Assembly (NCBI GenBank): GCA_947652735.1 | Contig: CANTEG010000007.1 | Span: 89,940-153,939 of the forward strand | Direction of reading: 5' to 3' | Length of the DNA stretch: 64,000 nt | From: an uncultured Lachnospiraceae bacterium | GTDB lineage: Bacteria; Bacillota; Clostridia; Lachnospirales; Lachnospiraceae | Shown here: piece after piece, positions 1-9,053 of the stretch | Numbering within the stretch: position 1 is the first letter of the stretch | How the letters are laid out: every line of letters begins with the position of its first letter | Position numbers and translations under genes: made by a program | Notes under the pieces: generated by a model | Seen by the model: only the letters and a program-made list of their open reading frames with translations | Databases searched by the model: none | What the model was told of the DNA's origin: nothing

Positions 1-134
1 ACGGAAGAGGAGCATATATTTGCAGGGATAAGCAATGCTTTGAAAAGGCCGTTAAAACAAAAGCAATGGAAAGAGCATTGAAGCTTAGTATACCTGATGA
101 AATCTACCAGTCCATAAGCAGGGAGTTGAATTAG
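1..134 (+). CDS. rnpM: YlxR/RnpM family protein, C-terminal end (5' truncated by window)
   Basis: The first 134 bases hold the last 43 codons of a protein that began before the window. They read GRGAYICRDKQCFEKAVKTK and then end in ...ISRELN and a TAG stop. The GRGAY-x-C start and the following C-F motif are typical of the YlxR family, a small RNA-binding protein recently linked to RNase P control (RnpM). It normally sits between nusA and ylxQ in the infB operon, and the next genes here fit that order. The ribosome binding site of ylxQ lies inside its last codons, so the two are translationally coupled. The identity rests on the motif and on gene order. Confidence 0.85.
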   Translation, partial: GRGAYICRDKQCFEKAVKTKAMERALKLSIPDEIYQSISRELN

Positions 135-135
135 T

Positions 136-465
136 TTGAACAATGATGAGGAAAAAGCCCTCTCATACATTTCTCTTGCAGCTAAGGCAGGGAAGCTTGT
201 AAGTGGAGGCTATATGGTGGAGAAGTCAATAACCACAGGGACAGCCTTTCTTGTTATTATTGCTTCTGATGCATCAGACAATACACGTAAGAAATTTACC
301 AACAAGTGTAAATACTACAACGTTCCATGTGTTTCCTTTAGTGATAGTGACACTTTGGGACAGCGGATAGGAAAGCAGTCAAGAACTACATTGTCGGTAA
401 CTGAACAAGGTCTTGCAAGACAGGTGATAAGCAGACTTTGCAGCATTGAAGATATGGAGGTGTAA
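136..465 (+). CDS. ylxQ: L7Ae-family ribosomal-like protein YlxQ
   Basis: This is a 109-residue protein with a TTG start placed 8-10 bases after an AGGGAG site inside the end of rnpM. It has the L7Ae/L30e/S12e/Gadd45 fold signature: an N-terminal helix with LAAKAGKLVSGG, a central strand with FLVIIASDASDNTRKKF, and NVPCVSF before the last helix. Family members bind kink-turn RNA; this bacterial paralogue is thought to act on ribosomes or RNase P-type RNA, but its exact role is not settled. It sits between rnpM and infB with only 3 bases before infB, so it is an operon member. Identification is confident from fold motif plus gene order. Confidence 0.9.
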   Translation: MNNDEEKALSYISLAAKAGKLVSGGYMVEKSITTGTAFLVIIASDASDNTRKKFTNKCKYYNVPCVSFSDSDTLGQRIGKQSRTTLSVTEQGLARQVISRLCSIEDMEV

Positions 466-468
466 TCT

Positions 469-2787
469 ATGAGAGTACACGAATTAGCAAAACAATTATC
501 AAGTGAATTAAATAAAACGATAGCAAGCAGCGAGCTTTTGGTCAAGCTGGCTAAGAAAAAAGAAGGACTGAAACCGCAGAGCAGTATAAGCGAAGATTTA
601 ATCCAATACTTAAGGGAAATTTATATGAAGGAGGCTGTCGCAGCACCTGCCAAGAACGATAAGGAAGAACCAAAGCAGGAAGCGGTGCCAAAAGCAAAGC
701 CTAAGGCAGCGAAGGAGCAAAAGCCTAAGGAAGCACCAAAGCCTGAAAATGCAGCCCCCAAAGCGCCTGTGGAAGCACCAAAGGCAAAGAAAGAGCAGGG
801 TAAAGCAGACAATGCAAATGCCCAAAAGGAAGCAGGGGCTCCGAAACAGCAGGGCAAGCAACAGCAGGGTAAGCAGCAACAGGGAAAACAGCAAGGCAAC
901 CGTCCGCAGCAAAATAAAGGACAGCAGGGAAATCGCCCACAGGGAAATCGTCCACAAAACAACGGACCAAGACAGGGAAAAAATACGAACCAGCAGCCAC
1001 CGCGTCCAAAGAAGCAGGAACCAGTTGAACCGGTAATAAAATCTCTGGTACTTCCGGAGTCTCTTACTGTTGGCGAGCTTGCAGACAAGATTAAAGTGCC
1101 TGTTGCACAGCTAATTAAAAAGTTATTTATGGCAGGCAAGATGTTTAATGTAAATTCGGAGCTTGACTTTGATTCAGCAGCAGATATCGCATTGGAATAT
1201 AATTTTATTGCAGAGCTTGAGGAAAAGGTAGATGTAATTGAGGAGCTTCTCAAAGAGGAGGATGAGGACGAGTCACTTATGACATCGCGTCCACCTGTTG
1301 TCTGTGTCATGGGGCACGTTGACCACGGTAAAACTTCACTTCTTGATGCAATTAGAAATTCATCTGTTATTGCAGGTGAGGCAGGCGGTATTACACAGCA
1401 CATCGGTGCATCAGTAGTATCAATCAATGGTGAGAAGATTACATTCCTTGATACACCGGGACATGAAGCGTTTACTGCAATGAGAATGAGAGGTGCCCAG
1501 TCTACGGATATCGCCATACTTGTGGTAGCGGCAGATGACGGTGTTATGCCTCAGACTGTTGAGGCAATCAACCATGCCAAGGCAGCAGGAATAGAAATTA
1601 TTGTTGCCATCAATAAAATAGATAAGGAAAGTGCAAATATAGAAAGAGTGAAGCAGGAGCTTATGGAGTATGAGCTTGTTCCTGAGGATTGGGGCGGCTC
1701 CACAATATTCTGTCCTGTTTCTGCACATACAAAAGAGGGTATCGACAACCTGCTTGAAATGATTATTCTTACAGCACAGATACTGGAGCTTAAGGCAAAC
1801 AAAAAGCGTAAGGCGAGAGGTATTGTAATCGAGGCACAGCTTGATAAAGGACGTGGTTCCGTTGCAACTGTGCTTGTTCAAAAGGGTACCCTTCGGGTTG
1901 GTGACTGCGTTGCAATGGGTGATGTACACGGAAAGGTAAGAGCCATGTTTGACGACAAGCACAGAAAGGTTAAGGAGGCATATCCTTCTACTCCTGTTGA
2001 GATACTCGGTCTCAACGGTGTGCCACAGTCAGGCGAAATATTTATGGCTACCAACTCTGAGAAAGAAGCAAGACAAATCTCAAATGCATTTATAGACAGA
2101 GGCAAAGAAAGACTGATTGCAGATACAAAGTCAAGGATGTCGTTGGATGACCTTTACAATAAGATTCAGGAGGGTAATGTAAAAGACTTAAATCTTATTA
2201 TCAAGGCGGATGTGCAGGGCTCTGTTGAGGCAGTAAAGGCAAGTCTTTTGAAGCTTTCCAATGAGGAGGTTGCCGTTAAATGTATTCACTCAGGTGTTGG
2301 AGCCATAAATGAATCAGACGTTACACTTGCATCTGCATCAAATGCAATTATAATTGGATTTAATATAAGACCTGATAATCAGGCAAAGGATGTTGCTGAC
2401 CGTGAAAAGGTTGACATCAGACTTTACAGGGTAATTTACAATGCCATAGAGGATATTGAATCTGCAATGAAGGGCATGTTAGACCCTATATTTGAGGAAA
2501 AGGTAATCGGACACGCTGAGGTAAGACAGACATATAAGGCATCAGGTGTAGGAACAATTGCAGGCTCATATGTGCTTGACGGAACCATTCAAAGAAATTG
2601 TACTGTCAGAATTTCACGTGAAGGAGAGCAGATATTCGAGGGACCACTGGCATCACTTAAGAGATTTAAGGATGATGTGAAAGAGGTTAAGACCGGCTAT
2701 GAGTGTGGTCTTGTTATTGAAGGCTTTAATGATATAAAGGAAGCAGACATAATAGAAGCCTACATTATGCAGGAGGTTCCAAGATAG
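469..2787 (+). CDS. infB: translation initiation factor IF-2
   Basis: This 772-residue GTPase places initiator fMet-tRNA on the 30S subunit and promotes subunit joining. Residues 1-52 form a first IF2_N domain, 55-190 a low-complexity linker rich in Lys, Pro, Ala and Gln with repeated GKQQQ and GNRPQ units, and about 195-245 a second IF2_N domain. The GTPase core follows, with G1 GHVDHGKT at 282-289, G3 DTPGHEAF near 328 and G4 NKID near 383, then the domain II, III and IV regions ([10 protein letters not shown] marks domain III). The ATG start has a GGAGGTG site 6 bases upstream. The length suits a clostridial IF-2 with an expanded linker. Confidence 0.98.
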   Translation: MRVHELAKQLSSELNKTIASSELLVKLAKKKEGLKPQSSISEDLIQYLREIYMKEAVAAPAKNDKEEPKQEAVPKAKPKAAKEQKPKEAPKPENAAPKAPVEAPKAKKEQGKADNANAQKEAGAPKQQGKQQQGKQQQGKQQGNRPQQNKGQQGNRPQGNRPQNNGPRQGKNTNQQPPRPKKQEPVEPVIKSLVLPESLTVGELADKIKVPVAQLIKKLFMAGKMFNVNSELDFDSAADIALEYNFIAELEEKVDVIEELLKEEDEDESLMTSRPPVVCVMGHVDHGKTSLLDAIRNSSVIAGEAGGITQHIGASVVSINGEKITFLDTPGHEAFTAMRMRGAQSTDIAILVVAADDGVMPQTVEAINHAKAAGIEIIVAINKIDKESANIERVKQELMEYELVPEDWGGSTIFCPVSAHTKEGIDNLLEMIILTAQILELKANKKRKARGIVIEAQLDKGRGSVATVLVQKGTLRVGDCVAMGDVHGKVRAMFDDKHRKVKEAYPSTPVEILGLNGVPQSGEIFMATNSEKEARQISNAFIDRGKERLIADTKSRMSLDDLYNKIQEGNVKDLNLIIKADVQGSVEAVKASLLKLSNEEVAVKCIHSGVGAINESDVTLASASNAIIIGFNIRPDNQAKDVADREKVDIRLYRVIYNAIEDIESAMKGMLDPIFEEKVIGHAEVRQTYKASGVGTIAGSYVLDGTIQRNCTVRISREGEQIFEGPLASLKRFKDDVKEVKTGYECGLVIEGFNDIKEADIIEAYIMQEVPR

Positions 2788-2826
2788 TACAGCTACCTGT
2801 ATAAAAGTTACATGATAGGAGCAGAC

Positions 2827-3219
2827 ATGAAAAAGACAAGTCACAAAAATCAAAGAGTTAATGTTGAAGTTCAAAGAGAACTTAGCAGAATTATAAGCAT
2901 GGAGATAAAAGATCCGAGAATCAATCCCATGACATCCGTTACGGATGTTATTGTCACCCCGGATTTAAAATACTGTAAGGTTTATGTCAGTGTTTTGGGT
3001 GATGAACAATCGGTCAATGACACAATTTGCGGATTAAAAAGTGCTTCCGGTTATATTAGGAGAGAAATTGCAAAGACAATCAACTTAAGAAATACTCCTG
3101 AGCTTACTTTTGTCGCAGATAATTCAATCGAATATGGTATTGAAATGTCAAAGAAGATTGATGAGGTAATTTCTAAGGATGAAGGTTCACAAAAATCATT
3201 GGAAGGTATCGATGAATAA
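2827..3219 (+). CDS. rbfA: ribosome-binding factor A
   Basis: This 130-residue protein is a 30S maturation factor of KH-like fold that helps process the 5' end of 16S rRNA. The sequence opens with KNQRVNVEVQRELSRII and has MEIKDPRI and YCKVYVSVLGD, all characteristic of RbfA. I chose the ATG at 2827 because TAGGAG lies 6 bases upstream; an ATG at 2812 in the same frame has no clear ribosome binding site and would add five atypical residues. It follows infB by about 40 bases and its last codons overlap the start of nrnA by 8 bases, as expected for this operon. Confidence 0.95.
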   Translation: MKKTSHKNQRVNVEVQRELSRIISMEIKDPRINPMTSVTDVIVTPDLKYCKVYVSVLGDEQSVNDTICGLKSASGYIRREIAKTINLRNTPELTFVADNSIEYGIEMSKKIDEVISKDEGSQKSLEGIDE

Positions 3220-4162
3220 ACAATTATTTTTAAACAAAATTGAAGCTGCACAAAATATTGCCATTTTAGGTCATATCAGACCGGATGGCGATTGTGTAGG
3301 GTCATGTCTTGGAGCATATAATTATATATTGGACAATTATGCAGGTAAAAATGTTGTGGTGTATCTTGAGGAAATACCACATAAGTTTCGGTTTCTGAAA
3401 GGTGCAGAAAATATAAGACATACGGTTTGCGACATTGATTATCAGCTTGCAATCTCCCTTGACTGCGGTGCAAGAGACAGACATGGTAAATTTGTGGATA
3501 TATTTGGAAATGCAGAGGATACCATATGTCTTGACCACCATAGAAGCAATGAGGGGTTTGGAAATTATTTTTACTGCAAACCGAATGCATCGTCAACATG
3601 TGAGATATTGTACGGACACTTCAGTCCCGAAAAAATATCAAAAGCATGTGCTGAGGCATTGTATCTTGGGATTGTACATGATACGGGAGTATTTAAGTAT
3701 CCGTCTACAAGCCCTGAGACAATGAGAATTGCAGGTGAAATGATTTCAAAGGGTGTCAGTTCGCAGTACATTATTGATGAAACATTCTATAAAGTTACAT
3801 TTAACCAGAACAAGCTTACGGGAGAGGCACTTATGAATGCCACGCTCCATTTAGACGGCAAAGCGGTTTCCACATGTATTACACTTGAAATGTTTCAAAG
3901 ATATGGTGCATCAAAAGAGGACACGGATGGAATTGTAGATAAGCTTCGCGTTACAGATGGTGTCGAGGTAGCAATATTTATTTATCAGCTTGCAGAACAT
4001 GTTTATAAATTCAGTCTGCGTTCAATAGAAATCGTAGACGTGAGTAAAATTTCGGTTTCCTTTGGCGGCGGCGGTCACATCAGGGCCGCAGGCTTTGAGG
4101 CAGAAGGAAATGTGGATGATCTTTTGGAACAGATATTGGAAATGATAAAAGAGCAGCTCTAA
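3212..4162 (+). CDS. nrnA: DHH-DHHA1 phosphoesterase (oligoribonuclease / pAp phosphatase NrnA)
   Basis: This 316-residue protein is a member of the DHH superfamily that degrades short oligoribonucleotides and dephosphorylates 3'-phosphoadenosine 5'-phosphate. Visible motifs in order are HIRPDGDCVGS near residue 16 (metal-binding D-G-D), SLDCGARDR, CLDHHRSN (the DHH signature), GIVHDTGVFKY, and the C-terminal DHHA1 motif FGGGGHIRAAGF near 285. The start at 3212 is preferred over the in-frame ATG at 3179 because GGAAGG sits just upstream and the protein then begins as its family does. It overlaps rbfA by 8 bases. The rbfA-nrnA-truB order is the usual one, although an extra gene intervenes here. 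Confidence 0.94.
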   Translation: MNKQLFLNKIEAAQNIAILGHIRPDGDCVGSCLGAYNYILDNYAGKNVVVYLEEIPHKFRFLKGAENIRHTVCDIDYQLAISLDCGARDRHGKFVDIFGNAEDTICLDHHRSNEGFGNYFYCKPNASSTCEILYGHFSPEKISKACAEALYLGIVHDTGVFKYPSTSPETMRIAGEMISKGVSSQYIIDETFYKVTFNQNKLTGEALMNATLHLDGKAVSTCITLEMFQRYGASKEDTDGIVDKLRVTDGVEVAIFIYQLAEHVYKFSLRSIEIVDVSKISVSFGGGGHIRAAGFEAEGNVDDLLEQILEMIKEQL

Positions 4163-4190
4163 AATTTATGCGAAAGTGTGAAAACAGGCA

Positions 4191-5282
4191 ATGAGTAGTA
4201 AGGAAAAATACAAATTTAACAATAATGAATCATTAAAAATCAAAGGAATTGCAATTATTTTAATGGTATTATTGCATGCCATCTATCATGCCCCAAAGGG
4301 TGTCGTGGTTACTTATGCATTTTTGCCGAAAAACATTGTCCTGAATGTTGCAGGCATAGGAAAGATATGTGTATCCATGTTTGCTTTTGTATCAGGCTAC
4401 GGATTATGGAAAAGCTATGGGAAAAAGAAAACAAGCAGCAACAAATGGACTGTAGGACAGCTTTTCAAGCTGTTAAGTAAGTTTTGGTTTGTATGGATAG
4501 TTACGGCAATTGCCTGTGAGATTATCTCAGGCAGAAGTTCACATGTGTATTTTCAGGATGGAATGATAAACGGTATTAAGAACATTATCATTGAAATGCT
4601 GGGCTTGGCAAAGCTTTTTCATACACCATCCTTTACAAGCGTTTATTGGTATATCGGAGCAGCCGCTTTCTTTGTTTTATGCATTCCGTTTTTATGGTAT
4701 ATGAAACAAAACCTGGCTGTGGCCGCCCTAATTACAATTTTGCTTCCAAGAATTTTAGCAGTAGGAGATAATGGATTTTTGGGAAGTATGAATCCAGGTT
4801 CCTTTTTATTTGTATTTATCCTTGGAGTGATGGCATCAGAGTATGAATTGATTGAGAAGTGGACAGGCATCTTTTGTTTTAAGGGTGGAAAAATAATCAA
4901 ATTTCTACTGGAGATTATTCTGCTACTTGTTTGTTATAAGATATATTATATTTTCCCCGTGAAATCCTACTGGGAAGTTCACTACGGAATTATTCCGCTT
5001 ATTATTATTGTTTTTTGTGTTGAGTTTATCAATCAAATACCAGGAATTAATGTAATCTTAAGCTTTTTAGGAAAACATTCCATGAATATATATTTGGTAC
5101 ATTCACTGTTGAAAAATATATATTTAAAGGAACCGCTTTATTCACTTCACAATTGGTTTTTGATTGTGATTGCATTATTGGCGGTATCTATTGTGATATC
5201 GTATTTGATAGAGGGCTTGAAAAAATTGTTCCAATTTGATAAATTTGTAGATTATATGTTGAAGAAAATTAATTCATTGTAA
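4191..5282 (+). CDS. membrane acyltransferase, Acyltransf_3 / OafA-like family
   Basis: This is a 363-residue polytopic membrane protein with about ten hydrophobic segments. The N-terminal region SLKIKGIAIILMVLLHAIYH carries the helix with a conserved histidine found in acyltransferase-3 family proteins, which transfer acetyl or other acyl groups to sugars or other surface molecules. Near the C-terminus, FLGKHSMNIYLVHSLLK matches the family's late transmembrane motif. The substrate cannot be read from the sequence. It sits between nrnA and truB, where most related genomes have nothing, so it is probably a later insertion into the operon. The 114-base gap to truB suggests truB may also have its own promoter. 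Confidence 0.8.
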   Translation: MSSKEKYKFNNNESLKIKGIAIILMVLLHAIYHAPKGVVVTYAFLPKNIVLNVAGIGKICVSMFAFVSGYGLWKSYGKKKTSSNKWTVGQLFKLLSKFWFVWIVTAIACEIISGRSSHVYFQDGMINGIKNIIIEMLGLAKLFHTPSFTSVYWYIGAAAFFVLCIPFLWYMKQNLAVAALITILLPRILAVGDNGFLGSMNPGSFLFVFILGVMASEYELIEKWTGIFCFKGGKIIKFLLEIILLLVCYKIYYIFPVKSYWEVHYGIIPLIIIVFCVEFINQIPGINVILSFLGKHSMNIYLVHSLLKNIYLKEPLYSLHNWFLIVIALLAVSIVISYLIEGLKKLFQFDKFVDYMLKKINSL

Positions 5283-5396
5283 AAACAAAATTAAATTAGA
5301 TAAAAATTTAACTGTGTATGAATTCGTGTTTACAATACAGAAAATTGAGAAGCTAAAAAATAAAAAACAGGTTTATCCATATAAGGAGTTAATGAT

Positions 5397-6347
5397 TTGT
5401 TTGACGGTATTTTAAATGTATACAAGGAGCAGGGTTACACCTCCTTTGATGTGGTTGCAAAGCTTCGTGGTATATTAAAACAGAAAAAAATAGGACACAC
5501 AGGGACTTTGGACCCTATGGCAACAGGAGCATTGGTCGTCTGCCTCGGTAAGGCAACAAAGCTTGTGGATATGCTGATAGAGGGTGATAAACGGTACAGG
5601 GCATCCATGCTTCTTGGATATAACACTGATACGGAGGATGTGACGGGAGTTGTCACAAAAAGCAGTGATATATGTCCAACTGAAAATGAGATAATAGATG
5701 CCATACATGCATTTATCGGCTGTTATAATCAGGTTCCACCTATGTATTCTGCCATAAAAGTTGACGGAAAAAAGCTGTATGAGTACGCAAGAGAGGGAAA
5801 GACAGTGGAACGTATGGCGCGGCAGGTTGAAATTTATTCAATTGAAAACGTGAATATATATAGCACAGATACCTTGGATGTAAGCCTTAATGAGAGCTTT
5901 CAGGGAATAGGAGAAAAAACGCATATTTGTGTGGATATGGATGTTCATTGCTCTAAAGGCACATATATAAGAAGCCTGTGCCGTGATATCGGAGAACGGC
6001 TGGGGTGCTTTGCAACACTAATGTCCCTTGAGCGGACTGAGGCTCATGGAAACAGTGTGGAACATTCATTAACCCTTGGTGAAATAGAGGCACACTGCAA
6101 GGATGGAACAATCGGAAATTACATACAGCCTTTGGATTCGCTTCTTGGTGCATATGGCAAATTAAAAATAAAAGAGGAGTATAAAACATTTCTTTTAAAT
6201 GGAAATAAGCTGAAAGAGGCATATTTTGAGGATATTAAGTCTGACAGGTCAGAAATGTTAAGGGTTTATCTGGGAAATGAAATGAAAGCGTTATACAGCT
6301 ATGATGAAGATGAAAAGATTTTCCGGCCTGAAAAGATGTTTTTATAA
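5397..6347 (+). CDS. truB: tRNA pseudouridine(55) synthase TruB
   Basis: This 316-residue enzyme makes pseudouridine 55 in the T-loop of tRNAs. The N-terminal part FDGILNVYKEQGYTSFDVV and the catalytic motif GHTGTLDPMATG, with Asp39 as the nucleophile, are clear. YSAIKVDGKKLYEYAREGKT and CSKGTYIRSLCRDIG follow as expected. Residues from about 225 onward form the less conserved C-terminal extension. The start is a TTG, with AAGGAG about 12 bases upstream; no ATG gives a better N-terminus. ribF follows after a 19-base gap, the normal order in Firmicutes. Confidence 0.96.
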   Translation: MFDGILNVYKEQGYTSFDVVAKLRGILKQKKIGHTGTLDPMATGALVVCLGKATKLVDMLIEGDKRYRASMLLGYNTDTEDVTGVVTKSSDICPTENEIIDAIHAFIGCYNQVPPMYSAIKVDGKKLYEYAREGKTVERMARQVEIYSIENVNIYSTDTLDVSLNESFQGIGEKTHICVDMDVHCSKGTYIRSLCRDIGERLGCFATLMSLERTEAHGNSVEHSLTLGEIEAHCKDGTIGNYIQPLDSLLGAYGKLKIKEEYKTFLLNGNKLKEAYFEDIKSDRSEMLRVYLGNEMKALYSYDEDEKIFRPEKMFL

Positions 6348-6366
6348 AGTGCAGAGGTAAAAGGGC

Positions 6367-7251
6367 TTGGAAATAGTATCTTACGAAAAGGTAAAATTAC
6401 AAAATACTGTAGTTGCATTAGGCAAATTTGAGGGAATGCATAAGGGACATATGCTTTTATTGGATGAGGTTATTAAAATAGCCAAAGACAAGAATTTAAC
6501 AAGTGTGGTCTTGACTGTAAATGTTCCATCTGATAAAGTAATTAATACACCATCCGAAAAGATGGATATACTTAGAAAACAAAATATTGATATGGTTGTT
6601 CCATGTATGTTTACCAAAGCCTTTGCATCACTTTCTCCTGAGGAGTTCGTTAAAACAATCTTAGTTGATGGTCTTGGAGCAAAGTATGTAGTTGTTGGTG
6701 AAGACTTTCATTATGGACATAAAAGAATGGGAAACTGTGATACATTGAAGCGTGGCGGTGAAAGGTACGGATTTAAACTGATTTCTTTTCCGAAACTTGC
6801 CATAGATGGAATGGTTGTAAGCTCATCCTATATAAGGAAACTTATTGAGGCAGGAAAAATGGAAGACGTTTACAAATATATGGGCAGGTACTATAAAGTT
6901 ACCGGAACCGTGGTACATGGAAAAATGCTTGGACGAACCATAGGATTTCCAACCGTAAATATAATATCAGCTCCCGCAAAGCTGTTGCCGCCCTTTGGAG
7001 TTTACGCATCAGAAATAGAATGCTGCGGAAACAGATACAAGGCTGTCACAAATATTGGGTTAAATCCTACAGTTACAGATGATAGTGCAGTAAAAATAGA
7101 AACCCACATATTAGATTATGACGGGGACTTATATGGTGAGGAAGTACAAGTATATTTAAAAAACTTCATCCGCCATGAAACCAGGTTTGACAGTATTGAA
7201 GAACTGAAAACGCAGCTTGAAAAGGATAAGCTTTATGTCACCAAGATGTAA
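6367..7251 (+). CDS. ribF: bifunctional riboflavin kinase / FAD synthetase
   Basis: This 294-residue protein converts riboflavin to FMN and then to FAD. The N-terminal adenylyltransferase domain shows GKFEGMHKGHMLLLDE (a G-x-H-x-G-H nucleotide-binding motif), VVGEDFHYGHKR and VVSSSYIRKLIEAG. The C-terminal flavokinase domain starts near residue 180 with VVHGKMLGRTIGFPTVNI, followed by GVYASEIE and NIGLNPTV. The start is a TTG placed after a GAGGT site. It closes the operon; a tRNA gene begins 27 bases after its stop. The family assignment is certain, and both activities are inferred from the presence of both domains. Confidence 0.96.
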   Translation: MEIVSYEKVKLQNTVVALGKFEGMHKGHMLLLDEVIKIAKDKNLTSVVLTVNVPSDKVINTPSEKMDILRKQNIDMVVPCMFTKAFASLSPEEFVKTILVDGLGAKYVVVGEDFHYGHKRMGNCDTLKRGGERYGFKLISFPKLAIDGMVVSSSYIRKLIEAGKMEDVYKYMGRYYKVTGTVVHGKMLGRTIGFPTVNIISAPAKLLPPFGVYASEIECCGNRYKAVTNIGLNPTVTDDSAVKIETHILDYDGDLYGEEVQVYLKNFIRHETRFDSIEELKTQLEKDKLYVTKM

Positions 7252-7278
7252 AGCATAAATAATAAAGTTAGTAAATTC

Positions 7279-7350
7279 GCATCAGTAGCTCAGTGGATAG
7301 AGCAATGGCCTCCGGAGCCATGTGCGGAGGTTCGATTCCTCTCTGGTGCA
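7279..7350 (+). tRNA. tRNA-Arg (anticodon CCG)
   Basis: The 72 bases fold into a full cloverleaf. The acceptor stem is GCATCAG with CTGGTGC (one T-G pair), the D stem is GCTC/GAGC, the anticodon stem is ATGGC/GCCAT around the loop CTCCGGA, and the T stem is GGAGG/CCTCT around TTCGATT. Position 33 is T and the anticodon CCG reads the Arg codon CGG. The discriminator base is A and CCA is not encoded. It lies just behind ribF and immediately before a hairpin-rich repeat. Confidence 0.96.
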
Positions 7351-7356
7351 TGCTAT

Positions 7357-7440
7357 GTCCTAAGGAGGGACCCAGCGAAGCTGGGAGGATTCCTTAGGAC
7401 CGACCCATAAAGCAAGGGACCCCACGAAGCAAGGAGGGAC
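7357..7440 (+). repeat. nested palindromic intergenic repeat after tRNA-Arg
   Basis: GTCCTAAGGA (7357-7366) pairs perfectly with TCCTTAGGAC (7391-7400), and inside it CCCAGC (7371-7376) pairs with GCTGGG (7380-7385) around a GAA loop. A second, weaker copy of the inner unit (GGGACCCCACGAAGCAAGG) follows at 7416-7434. The end of the second copy also supplies the AAGGAGGG ribosome binding site of the next gene, 4-5 bases before its ATG. It could be a tRNA 3' processing or terminator structure, or a small dispersed repeat; there is no T-run after it. Confidence 0.65.
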
Positions 7441-7442
7441 TT

Positions 7443-8087
7443 ATGAAAAAAACAAAGAAAGACAAAGGTATTGCAGGTCTTATGCTATTTGTAGGCTGGC
7501 TTGTTTTCATACTTCTTGCCCTGATATTTTATTTTTATTTTAGTAAAGGTTTTCTTGACTTTTTTAATAAAAAATCTAAATCGGAAACAGATGCACAAAA
7601 AATATATGAAGTGAATAAGTATCCTAAAGTTAATGCCTTAATTGAAAAATATTTAACTGCAATATCCGAGTGTGATAAAAAAACATTGAAAAGTCTTGTC
7701 TCAAATCCTACAGAGTTTGATGACATGACAAATTACGAAAAAAGAGCAAAGGTTATTACAGGATATGAAAACATTGTATGTTATACAATACCTGGATATA
7801 ACGAGGGCGATTTGCTTGTATATGTAATAGCAAATCTTACGTTTTCAGATGTTACGGAAATTAAGAGTAAGCCATTAGATATCAGCTATTTTTATTTAAA
7901 GAAAAATTATGATGACTATTTCATCTTAAATGTAATTTCAGATGAAACTATAAATGAGTACATAGAATCTAAAAATAAAAACAGTGACATACAGAACCTG
8001 TATAAGTCAGTGAAAGAAAATATAGACTCATGTGCAGCAGCGGATGCAGCGTTTGCTGAATTTTATAATAAAATATATGACAAGTGA
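7443..8087 (+). CDS. membrane-anchored hypothetical protein
   Basis: I do not recognise this 214-residue protein. It has a lysine-rich cytoplasmic start (KKTKKDKG), one transmembrane helix at about 12-38 (LMLFVGWLVFILLALIFYFY), and then a soluble, presumably extracytoplasmic domain with an alpha/beta pattern that resembles the many small NTF2-like exported domains of Clostridia; that resemblance is inference only. The ribosome binding site AAGGAGGG is supplied by the repeat upstream. A clear hairpin terminator follows at 8095, so it may be a monocistronic unit or the end of the ribF-tRNA transcript. Confidence 0.7.
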   Translation: MKKTKKDKGIAGLMLFVGWLVFILLALIFYFYFSKGFLDFFNKKSKSETDAQKIYEVNKYPKVNALIEKYLTAISECDKKTLKSLVSNPTEFDDMTNYEKRAKVITGYENIVCYTIPGYNEGDLLVYVIANLTFSDVTEIKSKPLDISYFYLKKNYDDYFILNVISDETINEYIESKNKNSDIQNLYKSVKENIDSCAAADAAFAEFYNKIYDK

Positions 8088-8094
8088 TTATGAC

Positions 8095-8129
8095 AGGGCT
8101 GTAGACTTTACACGGATGCAGCCCTTTTT
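8095..8129 (+). terminator. rho-independent terminator
   Basis: AGGGCTG (8095-8101) pairs with CAGCCCT (8119-8125), followed directly by TTTT. It starts 8 bases after the stop of the membrane-anchored unknown and precedes rluF. Confidence 0.8.
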
Positions 8130-8264
8130 GTTCATTGACGGGACTATAACAGGCAGATGTTTTTAAAATGATTTGTTCATTGATATAAAATATGTTGTTT
8201 GTGGAGTCTTTTGACTTTTAATTTCAGTAATAATATAGGAGAGTATCAAACGATACAATAAAAA

Positions 8265-8966
8265 ATGGAACAGGGAATCAGAATAAACAAATATTTAAGT
8301 GAAGCGGGAATATGTTCAAGAAGACAGGCAGACAATATAATTGAAGCAGGCGAAGTTACGGTCAATGGTGAAAATGCTGTGCCTGGGACAAAGGTTTTTG
8401 CGGACAGTATTGTGAAATACAAGGGTAAAACCATAATGCCCGTAAAGAAAAAGGTCATTTATGCCTACAATAAGCCGATGGGACTTGTGTGTACCTCGAA
8501 AGAGGCAGATAAGGACAGTATATTTAATTATGCTGATTTTCCTGAAAAGGTAAATTATGTCGGTCGTCTTGACAAGGACTCACAAGGGCTGTTGCTTCTC
8601 ACAAATGATGGCGAGCTGGCAAACAGCATCCAAAAATCTGTAAACAACCATGAAAAGGAATATCATGTGCGTGTCAATAAAGATATCACGGATGGATTTA
8701 TTTCGGATATGTCAAATGGAGTACCGATTCTTGATACGGTGACAAAGAAATGCAAGGTGATAAAAACGGGGAACCGAACATTTAAAATTATACTGACACA
8801 AGGGCTGAACAGACAAATCAGACGTATGTGTGAGCAGCTTGGTTACAGGGTTGTACATCTGAAAAGAGTCAGAATCATGAATATTGTTTTGGGAAATTTA
8901 AGACCGGGAGATTTTAGAATCCTAAGTGCAGACGAGGAAAAAAGACTCAGACTGTCATGCAGGTAA
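8265..8966 (+). CDS. rluF: 23S rRNA pseudouridine synthase, RluF-like (RsuA family)
   Basis: This 233-residue enzyme isomerises a uridine in 23S rRNA, by analogy U2604. Residues 1-60 form an S4 RNA-binding domain (INKYLSEAGICSRRQADNII). The catalytic motif GRLDKDSQGLLLLTNDG holds Asp103. The sequence NNHEKEYHV after it matches RluF rather than RluB, as does YNKPMGLVCTSKEADKDSIF. The late GLNRQIRRMCEQLGYRV motif is the family C-terminal signature. It stands alone between two gaps of over 80 bases. The exact target uridine is inferred from family resemblance. Confidence 0.88.
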   Translation: MEQGIRINKYLSEAGICSRRQADNIIEAGEVTVNGENAVPGTKVFADSIVKYKGKTIMPVKKKVIYAYNKPMGLVCTSKEADKDSIFNYADFPEKVNYVGRLDKDSQGLLLLTNDGELANSIQKSVNNHEKEYHVRVNKDITDGFISDMSNGVPILDTVTKKCKVIKTGNRTFKIILTQGLNRQIRRMCEQLGYRVVHLKRVRIMNIVLGNLRPGDFRILSADEEKRLRLSCR

Positions 8967-9053
8967 TAGGACAAAATAGGAGAGATGAGGAACTCTGCGT
9001 GCATGAAATATTATGTTTTAATCCTAATAAAAATTTTAACGGAGTGAATGTAA

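Noticed and set aside
621-1517. Long open frame on the minus strand inside infB
   Set aside because: It lies wholly under the well-supported infB gene, is low in complexity where the infB linker is repetitive, and has no family motif or ribosome binding site.
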